NCBI GenBank assembly: GCA_016650435.1
Contig: JAENVT010000468.1
Location: forward strand, 1 to 5,010
Length of the DNA stretch: 5,010 nt
Source: Ilumatobacteraceae bacterium
Lineage (GTDB): Bacteria; Actinomycetota; Acidimicrobiia; Acidimicrobiales; Ilumatobacteraceae
Direction of reading: 5' to 3'
Shown here: positions 1-5,010 of the stretch, one piece after another
Numbering within the stretch: the first letter of the stretch is position 1
Layout of the letters: every line of letters begins with the position of its first letter
Made by a program: the position numbers and the translations under genes
The notes under the pieces: model-generated
The model's input: only the letters and a program-made list of their open reading frames with translations
Told to the model about the DNA's origin: nothing
Databases searched by the model: none

Positions 1-636
1 TTCGTCGATGCGGTCAGGACGATCGGGACGATCGGGACGATCGGGACGATCGAACCGCTCTTGGTCGCTGCCTTGTGGCCCTTCGCCACGACCCTTGTTA
101 CGGCGACGCCGGCGACGTCGGCTGTTGCGACTCTCGGCGTCGCCATCGCCATCGCCATCGCCCTCGTCGCCATCGGCACCGTTCGTCGACGGGGACGTGC
201 TGGGCGCCGAGGCCGCTGGCGACTTTGCGAGATCAGTGACCTGGACCTCACCAGACTTGATCAGGGCGATCTCCCAATCGGCCAAGGGCTCACCGTCGGG
301 GCCAAGAATGACCTCGGGTTCGACTGACGCAGCGGTTGGTCGTGCTTGCGTGGCCGGCTCGGCGACAGCAGAGGCGGACGCCGCATCGGTCTCCGCGGGC
401 ACCTCGAAAGACGGCGCAGGCGAGGCGTCCTTTACTGCCTTTGGACGGCCGTTGGTCGACGCGGATGTAACCGCAGCGGAGGGTGAGCCGCCGCCCGTGG
501 TCTCCAAGATCTTGTCGATCAGCGTCGCCTTGGCGGCACGCGATGTTGTTTTGATGCCCAATGCCTGGGCAATTGCGAGCAGTTGCTCTTTGTCCTTGGA
601 TTCGAGCATCGACTGTTCGAGAGCTTCCGCGGCCAC
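1..636 (-). CDS. rho: Transcription termination factor Rho, N-terminal part (runs off left edge)
   Basis: Rho is a hexameric RNA helicase/translocase that terminates transcription. Only the first 212 residues are visible; the RNA-binding cold-shock domain and the ATPase core lie beyond the window. Residues 8-47 fit the Rho N-terminal helical domain (SKDKEQLLAIAQALGIK, then RAAKATLIDKIL). Next comes a Ser/Ala/Pro/Thr-rich linker, with a more ordered island at about 106-131 (ILGPDGEPLADWEIAL). An acidic Gly-Asp block (155-168), seven arginines (173-179) and four Asp-Arg-Pro triplets (196-207) follow. Long Arg/Asp/Gly-rich N-terminal insertions are known in actinobacterial Rho. The GTG start at 636 is chosen because AGGTGG precedes it; ATG at 609 has no well-placed ribosome site, and TTG at 681 would add residues unlike the family. 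The frame is closed upstream by TGA. The position downstream of hom-thrC matches mycobacteria. The identity is strong from the N-domain and synteny, but the diagnostic core is not seen. Confidence 0.87.
   Translation of the reverse strand, partial: MAAEALEQSMLESKDKEQLLAIAQALGIKTTSRAAKATLIDKILETTGGGSPSAAVTSASTNGRPKAVKDASPAPSFEVPAETDAASASAVAEPATQARPTAASVEPEVILGPDGEPLADWEIALIKSGEVQVTDLAKSPAASAPSTSPSTNGADGDEGDGDGDGDAESRNSRRRRRRRNKGRGEGPQGSDQERFDRPDRPDRPDRPDRIDE
17..52. repeat. Four perfect tandem copies of a 9-base unit inside rho
   Basis: GGACGATCG (plus strand) is repeated four times without a mismatch. In the rho frame this gives the Asp-Arg-Pro triplets of residues 196-207. Because the unit is a multiple of three, gain or loss of copies would lengthen or shorten the protein without breaking the frame. 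A second, less perfect repeat of six bases (CGCCAT, about 141-160) encodes the Gly-Asp block of the same protein. Confidence 0.9.
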
Positions 637-639
637 GGG

Positions 640-645
640 CCACCT
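640..645 (-). promoter_or_regulatory. Ribosome binding site deciding the rho start
   Basis: On the minus strand AGGTGG sits three bases before GTG 636, so its AGG core is six bases from the start. No comparable site precedes the in-frame ATG at 609, where a GGAAG lies 14 bases away. This is the reason for choosing the GTG. Confidence 0.5.
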
Positions 646-771
646 GCTTTCTGGGGAACGACAGTGGGCTCGGCGTGTCAATATGCACACGACCGGCGGC
701 CACACCACCGAGATGATTCGCCCTCTCCGCACCCCCGCACGGCCATTTCACCGGAGCGGTTGCAGCGAGAT

Positions 772-787
772 GTTCGGGAACCCGAAC
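772..787. promoter_or_regulatory. 16-base palindrome at the expected rho transcription start
   Basis: GTTCGGGAACCCGAAC is a perfect inverted repeat with 7-base arms around a central AA. It lies directly downstream of the candidate -10 box at 795-800 and so covers about +1 to +16 of the expected rho transcript. It could be an operator for a dimeric repressor or a 5'-end hairpin with a four-base loop (six paired bases). No T-run follows, so it does not look like an intrinsic terminator. The function is inferred from position only. Confidence 0.4.
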
Positions 788-794
788 CGAAGGA

Positions 795-823
795 ACTGTA
801 GCGAACGCGTGCGCGATGCGCAA
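795..823 (-). promoter_or_regulatory. Candidate rho promoter
   Basis: Reading the minus strand, TTGCGC (818-823) and TACAGT (795-800) are separated by 17 bases and resemble -35 (TTGACA, 3 of 6) and -10 (TATAAT, 4 of 6) boxes. The start would fall near 788, giving an untranslated leader of about 150 bases before GTG 636. The 211-base gap between the kinase gene and rho is the longest in the window, which fits a separate promoter. A TTGACA at 676-681 lies closer to rho but has no acceptable -10 at the right distance. An inverted repeat TGCGC-GAT-GCGCA (810-822) overlaps the -35 box. Confidence 0.35.
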
Positions 824-847
824 CGTGTGGGCTGGTGTTCGGGTGAC

Positions 848-1954
848 TCAGCCGATTCGAAGACCAGTACAGCCGTAGTCGGCCAAGGCCTGGCAGCTGC
901 GGTGACCGAGGCAGTCGAGGAGCTGCCTGCCGCGTTCATTGCCCGGATCGAGGTTGGCCGCGCTGATGACCGGGATCGACATCTGCAGCATCACCGACTC
1001 GTGGAAATCGGCCTGAGCGTCTTCCCACGAATAGCCGCTGACGCCGCGGTCGACCAGACGTTCGTGCCACCGCCGCAGCAGACCCTCACCGTGCTCGCGT
1101 CGCATCTCGGTCGTCAGGCTTTGCACGATGAAATAGCCGACGTCCATCGCACCGACGGAGCGCACACTGAGCTGCCAATCGATGACGGTGACCGGCGCGT
1201 TCGGGCGGCCGAAGAAGAAGTTGTCGAGACGAAAATCGGTGTGCGTGAGTGTCGTCGGGCGATGGGCCATCAACCAGTCGTACGACAGCGGCAGTTGGCT
1301 GCCGATGCGTTCGCCCACCTCGAGTGCGGCAGCAGGCGCCGACGCGAACATCTCCGCAAAGATCGGCCAGGACGCCGCGTATTGGTCTCCGACGGTCATG
1401 TACGCCGGGTTGTTCAAGGGCCGCAACCACTTCAGCTCGGCGAGATGATCCGACTCCCACCACGTCGCGTGCAGCTGCGCGCCCACGTCGACCACCGCTT
1501 GGGCGTCGGCCAGGTCGGCGCCGGCGACCTGGTCCGCCATCCGCGCATCGCCGAGGTCCTCCATCAGAATGAGCGTGCCAGTGTCGTCGTCGCTCACCTC
1601 GCTGAAATAGACCGCCGGCGTCGGCACACCGAGGCCGACCGTCGACGCTTGGCGGTAGCACTCCGCCTCTGTTCGATAGAACCCGTACATCTGGGCGAGG
1701 TACTTCGCCATCGGATCCTCGATCGGAAACTTGGCGACCATCACGTAGGGCAATCCGCCGCGATCACCCTCGTACCCGAGCTCCAGACGGGCCAGCTGAC
1801 CAACGAACCCGACGCCCGCTCCGAGTGGGCTGGCATCGACGGACGTCAGCTCACCGTTCGTGAGATGACCGGCCCGTCTCAGCGCGTCAGTGAGATACGC
1901 CGGCGTCAGCTCGGAGATGTCTGTGGGCAACGCGAAGTTGAAATTGTCCCCCAT
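848..1954 (-). CDS. APH / ecdysteroid-kinase-like phosphotransferase in the thrB position
   Basis: This 368-residue protein has the aminoglycoside-phosphotransferase/choline-kinase fold and should transfer phosphate from a nucleotide to a small hydroxylated substrate in the cytoplasm. A glycine-containing nucleotide loop is at 44-50 (LGAGVGF), the phosphate-anchoring lysine is probably K75 in VMVAKFP, and the hinge is ILMEDLG (129-135). The catalytic loop HTDFRLDN (238-245) holds D240 and N245, and the metal-binding D259 is in IDW. All key residues look intact. The HATWW segment (162-166) is typical of the ecdysteroid-kinase-like branch. ATG 1954 is the only start codon after the thrC stop, which lies in the same frame 45 bases upstream. 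No ribosome site is visible. The gene sits between thrC and rho, where mycobacteria have thrB; the substrate may be homoserine, but that is inference. It is not a GHMP kinase: I see no Pro-X3-GLGSSAA-type motif. Confidence 0.85.
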   Translation of the reverse strand: MGDNFNFALPTDISELTPAYLTDALRRAGHLTNGELTSVDASPLGAGVGFVGQLARLELGYEGDRGGLPYVMVAKFPIEDPMAKYLAQMYGFYRTEAECYRQASTVGLGVPTPAVYFSEVSDDDTGTLILMEDLGDARMADQVAGADLADAQAVVDVGAQLHATWWESDHLAELKWLRPLNNPAYMTVGDQYAASWPIFAEMFASAPAAALEVGERIGSQLPLSYDWLMAHRPTTLTHTDFRLDNFFFGRPNAPVTVIDWQLSVRSVGAMDVGYFIVQSLTTEMRREHGEGLLRRWHERLVDRGVSGYSWEDAQADFHESVMLQMSIPVISAANLDPGNERGRQLLDCLGHRSCQALADYGCTGLRIG

Positions 1955-1961
1955 GGCGCGA

Positions 1962-1967
1962 ACGGTA
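1962..1967 (-). promoter_or_regulatory. Candidate -10 box for a leaderless kinase mRNA
   Basis: On the minus strand TACCGT (pattern TANNNT) lies exactly 7 bases before ATG 1954, the spacing expected when transcription begins at the start codon. No Shine-Dalgarno is present in the 45-base gap after thrC. There is no convincing -35 box, so the gene may equally be read from the hom-thrC transcript. Confidence 0.3.
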
Positions 1968-1999
1968 GTTGTTGCTGTAACCGTCCGTTCACCAACCGA

Positions 2000-3376
2000 T
2001 CAACGCCGAACGCGACCCTCGACGAACTGCTCGATCGCACCGAGATCGTTGGGGAGCTCAGTGACGTACTCCGGACGCGTCATCAGATCCGCAAGGTTCG
2101 GTGGTAGCTGCGGCCGAATGCCGGTGGCGCGCTCGACTGCGTCGGGAAACTTGCCGGGATGGGCGGTGGCCAGTGTGACGATCGGTCCGGCGATCGACGA
2201 TCGAAGCTGCTCAGTGGCGCCGATCCCAACTGCAGTGTGCGGATCGACCAGCCTGCCCGTCGACATGTAGGTGCGCCTGATCACCTCGAGCGTTTCGTCG
2301 TCGTCGATCCGGGCCGCGATGAAGACATCATCGATGTAGTCGGCGCGTTGGTCCGCCTCGATGGACAGCGAGCCGCTGGCGCGGAAACGCAGCAGCTGCT
2401 CGGCAGTCTGACCACCGTCGCGGCCATTGATCTCGAACAGCAGACGCTCGAAGTTGGACGACACCTGAATGTCCATCGACGGACTGAGCGACGGAAGAAC
2501 CGGGCGCGTCGTCATGTCGTTGTCGCTGAAGAACCGAGTGAGTATGTCGTTGGCGTTGGAGGCGATGATGAGCTTGCCGATCGGTGCGCCCATCTGTCTG
2601 GCGATCCATCCGGCGAAGACGTTGCCGAAGTTGCCGCTGGGAACACAGAAGTTGACCTCTCCACGCAGATTGTCGGTTGCGGTCACGTAGTACACGACCT
2701 GCGCCATTACGCGGGCCCAGTTGATGGAGTTCACCGCACTGAGGCCCATCCGCTCGCGGAACCCGACGTTGTTGAACATCGCCTTGACAAGATCTTGACA
2801 GTCGTCGAAGGAACCGTCGATCGCGACGACGTGAACGTTTGGCGAGTTGACCGTCGTCATCTGACGGCGTTGGACCTCACTGGTGCGACCCTTTGGGAAC
2901 AGGATGACGATGTCGGCGTGGGCACAGTTCTTCACACCGTCGATTGCCGCCGAGCCGGTGTCACCCGACGTCGCTCCGACGATCGTGACCCTGCGACCTT
3001 GCTGTGACAGGACGTGTTCGAACAACCGTCCCACCAATTGCAGGGCGACGTCCTTGAACGCCAAGGTCGGACCGTGGAACAACTCCTGTAGGAAGTGCTC
3101 GTCGCCGATCTGAACCAGCGGCACGACGGCAGGGTGGTCGAACGTGGCATAGGCGTCGGCACACATCGCCGCGAACGTGTCGGCATCAATCTCGTCGCCG
3201 ATGAACGTCTGCATGATCTGAGCGGCGCGAGCCGCATACGTCATGCCCGCAGCGCGGGCCGGCAGGCACGGCCATTCGACCGGTACGTACAAACCACCAT
3301 CGGTCGCCAGGCCAGCCAGCAGCGCCTCGGTGAACCCGAGCTCAGCGGCCTGCCCTCGGGTGGAGACATACCGCAT
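2000..3376 (-). CDS. thrC: Threonine synthase (long, E. coli/yeast-like form)
   Basis: A pyridoxal-phosphate enzyme that converts O-phospho-L-homoserine and water to L-threonine and phosphate, the last step of threonine synthesis. The N-terminus MRYVSTRG is the family signature. K108 in GPTLAFKD is the expected cofactor-binding lysine, GATSGDTGSAA (134-144) belongs to the active-site region, and PSGNFGN (246-252) is the phosphate-binding loop. VNSINWARVMAQ (215-226) and DPHTAVG (378-384) are also conserved. The 458 residues match the longer threonine synthases rather than the roughly 360-residue form of mycobacteria. The ATG start lies one base after the hom stop. GGGGG five bases before it (3382-3386), inside the end of hom, is a plausible ribosome site, so translation is probably coupled to hom. 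It appears complete. Confidence 0.96.
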   Translation of the reverse strand: MRYVSTRGQAAELGFTEALLAGLATDGGLYVPVEWPCLPARAAGMTYAARAAQIMQTFIGDEIDADTFAAMCADAYATFDHPAVVPLVQIGDEHFLQELFHGPTLAFKDVALQLVGRLFEHVLSQQGRRVTIVGATSGDTGSAAIDGVKNCAHADIVILFPKGRTSEVQRRQMTTVNSPNVHVVAIDGSFDDCQDLVKAMFNNVGFRERMGLSAVNSINWARVMAQVVYYVTATDNLRGEVNFCVPSGNFGNVFAGWIARQMGAPIGKLIIASNANDILTRFFSDNDMTTRPVLPSLSPSMDIQVSSNFERLLFEINGRDGGQTAEQLLRFRASGSLSIEADQRADYIDDVFIAARIDDDETLEVIRRTYMSTGRLVDPHTAVGIGATEQLRSSIAGPIVTLATAHPGKFPDAVERATGIRPQLPPNLADLMTRPEYVTELPNDLGAIEQFVEGRVRR

Positions 3377-3377
3377 G

Positions 3378-4664
3378 TCAGCCCCCGATCACACGAAGCA
3401 GACCACCAACGTTGCGAACGACATCGAGATCGCGCAGCTCGCGCACCGTTGCCTGCACGGCCGATTCACGCGCCTCGTGGGTGATGAACACCAGCCTGGC
3501 ATCCGGACCGTTGCCCTCCTGCTCGGCGGCGCGGATGCTGACGTCGTGGCGGGCGAACACGCCGGTGACCGCGTGCAACACGCCGGGCCTGTCGGCGACA
3601 TCGAGGCTCAACAAGTACTCGGCGGACGTTTCGTCGATGGCCCGCATATGAGCTCGGCCGAAGCTGCCGATCGAACCGTGCGTGCCCTTCGACAAGTTGA
3701 CCGCGGCATCGATCACATCTCCAAGCACAGCACTGGCTGTTGGCGAGCCGCCCGCGCCGCGTCCGTAGAACATCAACGAACCAACCGCAGCACCCTCGAC
3801 GAACACTGCGTTGTAGCTGCCGTTGACGCTGGCCAATGGATGAGCGACAGGGACCATCGCCGGGTGCACGCGCACCGCGATGTCGCCCGACTCGGCATCG
3901 ATCTCGGCGATGCCCAGCAACTTGACGACGTACCCGAGCCGCTTGGCCATGGCGATGTCTGCGGCCGTGATTCCGCTGATGCCTTCGTGGTACACATCGC
4001 CGGCAACCACCTTCGATCCAAAGGCGATCGACGCCATGATCGCCGCTTTGGCCCCGGCGTCGAAGCCTTCGACATCGGCCGTAGGGTCGCGTTCGGCGAA
4101 CCCCAACGCCTGCGCCTCTGCGAGAGCAACTGCGTAGTCGGCACCTTCCTCGGTCATCTTTGTCAGGATGAAATTGGTGGTGCCGTTGATGATCCCCATC
4201 ACGCGGGTGATCGGCTCGCCGCGAAGGCTTTCGCGCAGGGCGCGGATGATGGGGATACCACCGGCAACGGCAGCTTCGAACAACAGATCGACGCCGGCGT
4301 CGTCGCTGACGCCGAACAGTTCGGTGCCGACGTTGGCCAGCAACTCCTTGTTGGCGGTGACGACCGGCTTTCCCGATTTCAGTGCCGACGTGATGAGTTC
4401 TCGCGCCGGCTCGATTCCACCGATGACCTCGACGACCAAGTCGATCGACGGGTCGGCAACGACCGCATGCGCGTCGCGTGTGAGCACACCTTCGGCCAGG
4501 TCGACATCGCGCTCGCGGCTGAGGTTGCGCACGGCGACCGAGCCAACCTCCAAACGCACGCCGGTGCGAGCTTCGATTGTCACCTGCTGCGCCATCACCA
4601 AATTCACGAAGGCGGAACCGACGTTGCCGCACCCCAGTACACCGATCCGTACGAGCTTGGTCAC
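3378..4664 (-). CDS. hom: Homoserine dehydrogenase with C-terminal ACT domain
   Basis: NAD(P)-dependent reduction of L-aspartate semialdehyde to L-homoserine, the branch point to threonine and methionine. The Rossmann loop is GCGNVG (11-16), TANKELLA (103-110) carries the expected K106, and NGTTNFIL (160-167) is the family signature. D202 and K206 in GFDAGAK correspond to the catalytic Asp/Lys pair of the yeast enzyme. Residues from about 351 form an ACT domain (DRPGVLHAVTGVFARHDVSI), which usually mediates feedback inhibition by threonine. The 428 residues are a normal length for a stand-alone enzyme without an aspartokinase domain. GTG 4664 is the first start codon after an in-frame TGA upstream, so the start is well fixed, although no Shine-Dalgarno precedes it. 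It begins a tight pair with thrC. Confidence 0.97.
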   Translation of the reverse strand: MTKLVRIGVLGCGNVGSAFVNLVMAQQVTIEARTGVRLEVGSVAVRNLSRERDVDLAEGVLTRDAHAVVADPSIDLVVEVIGGIEPARELITSALKSGKPVVTANKELLANVGTELFGVSDDAGVDLLFEAAVAGGIPIIRALRESLRGEPITRVMGIINGTTNFILTKMTEEGADYAVALAEAQALGFAERDPTADVEGFDAGAKAAIMASIAFGSKVVAGDVYHEGISGITAADIAMAKRLGYVVKLLGIAEIDAESGDIAVRVHPAMVPVAHPLASVNGSYNAVFVEGAAVGSLMFYGRGAGGSPTASAVLGDVIDAAVNLSKGTHGSIGSFGRAHMRAIDETSAEYLLSLDVADRPGVLHAVTGVFARHDVSIRAAEQEGNGPDARLVFITHEARESAVQATVRELRDLDVVRNVGGLLRVIGG

Positions 4665-4671
4665 GGGCGGA

Positions 4672-4699
4672 AGGCTACGGGCTGACGTGTCGCTGTCGA
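4672..4699 (-). promoter_or_regulatory. Candidate hom promoter, possibly leaderless
   Basis: On the minus strand TCGACA (4694-4699; 5 of 6 to TTGACA) and TAGCCT (4672-4677; TANNNT) are 16 bases apart. The -10 ends 7 bases before GTG 4664, so transcription would begin at or beside the start codon. This agrees with the missing Shine-Dalgarno. The 69-base gap leaves no room for a leader-peptide attenuator or a riboswitch. Confidence 0.4.
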
Positions 4700-4733
4700 A
4701 ACCCTTTGCGCCAGCTCAGACAGCGTGCGGCGA

Positions 4734-5010
4734 TCAGGACTTGCGGCGGCTGAGCAGCGAGGCCACCGAGCCGCTGCCGACCAGCAAGGCGGCGATGATG
4801 AACCCACCGGTGCCGACACCCGTGGTCGGCAGCCGTGCTGGGCTGGACGCCACGTTCGTGGACGGCGTCGGCTGCGGCGCCAGAGAAGCCTTGACGGGCG
4901 CCGCGACGGGAGGAACGTCAGCGGCGGACTCGACACATGCTTGGTGTTGAACACCGTTGTCGTCGACGACAGTGGTCAAGACTCCCTGGGCGCAGGCAGG
5001 CACGTCGCAA
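4734..5010 (-). CDS. Cell-wall-anchored (LPXTG) surface protein, C-terminal fragment
   Basis: Only the last 91 residues are visible; the frame is open to the right edge, so the gene begins beyond the window and the GTG at 5003 is probably not the true start. The tail is a classic sortase sorting signal: LPTTG (4818-4832), then a hydrophobic stretch (GFIIAALLVGSG and following) and a basic end SRRKS. Sortase would cut between Thr and Gly and link the protein to the cell wall. Before the signal is a Pro/Ala/Ser/Thr-rich linker, and further upstream a short segment with three cysteines (CDVPACAQGV and QACVES), suggesting an exported, possibly disulfide-bonded domain. The function of the main part cannot be told. 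It shares no evident role with the threonine genes downstream. Confidence 0.72.
   Translation of the reverse strand, partial: CDVPACAQGVLTTVVDDNGVQHQACVESAADVPPVAAPVKASLAPQPTPSTNVASSPARLPTTGVGTGGFIIAALLVGSGSVASLLSRRKS

Noticed and set aside
141..160. CGCCAT repeats as a CRISPR or regulatory array
   Set aside because: They are hexamer coding repeats for the Gly-Asp block in rho, without spacers.
676..681. Perfect TTGACA (minus strand) as -35 box for rho
   Set aside because: The bases 16-18 further on are TTCCCC-like with no -10 match, and the distance to GTG 636 is tight.
290..823. Minus-strand frame of 177 codons starting in the gap before rho
   Set aside because: It covers the rho N-terminus in another frame, and its translation is low-complexity and Arg-rich, while the rho frame shows a clear Rho N-domain.
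748..939. Short minus-strand frame of 63 codons between the kinase and rho
   Set aside because: Most of it overlaps the end of the kinase gene in another frame, and it has no ribosome site or recognisable product.
1955..1999. Terminator between thrC and the kinase gene
   Set aside because: No stable hairpin or T-run can be formed in the 45 bases.
8..2107. Open frame of 699 codons on the plus strand
   Set aside because: It is antisense to rho, the kinase and the end of thrC. It is codon-aligned with the kinase and thrC, where rare use of TTA, CTA and TCA leaves the opposite strand open. Its product is Arg/His-rich with no recognisable domain.
3243..4685. Open frame of 480 codons on the plus strand
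   Set aside because: It is an exact codon-register antisense shadow of hom, explained by the same codon bias; the product has no domain pattern.
4665..4733. Terminator or attenuator between the LPTTG gene and hom
   Set aside because: Only stems of three or four pairs can be drawn, with no T-run and no short Thr/Ile-rich leader peptide.

Overview
The window is GC-rich and densely coded. Every gene I can support lies on the minus strand, so the reading order is right to left. The genes suggest an actinobacterium, probably of the class Acidimicrobiia (an inference from style and gene order; no marker gene is present). The supporting signs are the gene order hom-thrC-X-rho, an Arg/Asp-rich insertion in the N-terminal part of Rho, an LPXTG-type wall-anchoring tail, GTG starts, and little use of TTA, CTA and TCA codons.

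Layout in transcription order: (1) 5010-4734 is the C-terminal end of an exported protein finishing in an LPTTG sorting signal. (2) 4664-3378 is homoserine dehydrogenase (hom) with its ACT domain. (3) 3376-2000 is threonine synthase (thrC), long form, one base after the hom stop. (4) 1954-848 is a kinase-fold phosphotransferase of the APH / ecdysteroid-kinase-like group, 45 bases after thrC. (5) 847-637 is a 211-base gap holding a candidate promoter and a palindrome. (6) 636-1 is the first 212 codons of transcription termination factor Rho, which runs off the left edge. No stretch over 300 bases lacks a gene. I see no RNA gene, CRISPR array, insertion sequence or clear intrinsic terminator.

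Hom reduces aspartate semialdehyde to homoserine, and ThrC turns O-phosphohomoserine into threonine. The step between them needs a homoserine kinase. In Mycobacterium tuberculosis the order is thrA(hom)-thrC-thrB-rho, with thrB a GHMP-family kinase. Here the thrB position is held by an unrelated APH-fold small-molecule kinase with an intact catalytic loop. This is the most interesting point of the window: it may be a non-orthologous homoserine kinase, or an unrelated kinase that moved into the locus.

Secondary points are two genes (hom and the kinase) that lack a Shine-Dalgarno but have a TANNNT hexamer exactly 7 bases before the start codon, as in leaderless mRNAs; a 16-base palindrome at the likely rho transcription start; and a four-copy perfect 9-base tandem repeat inside rho.
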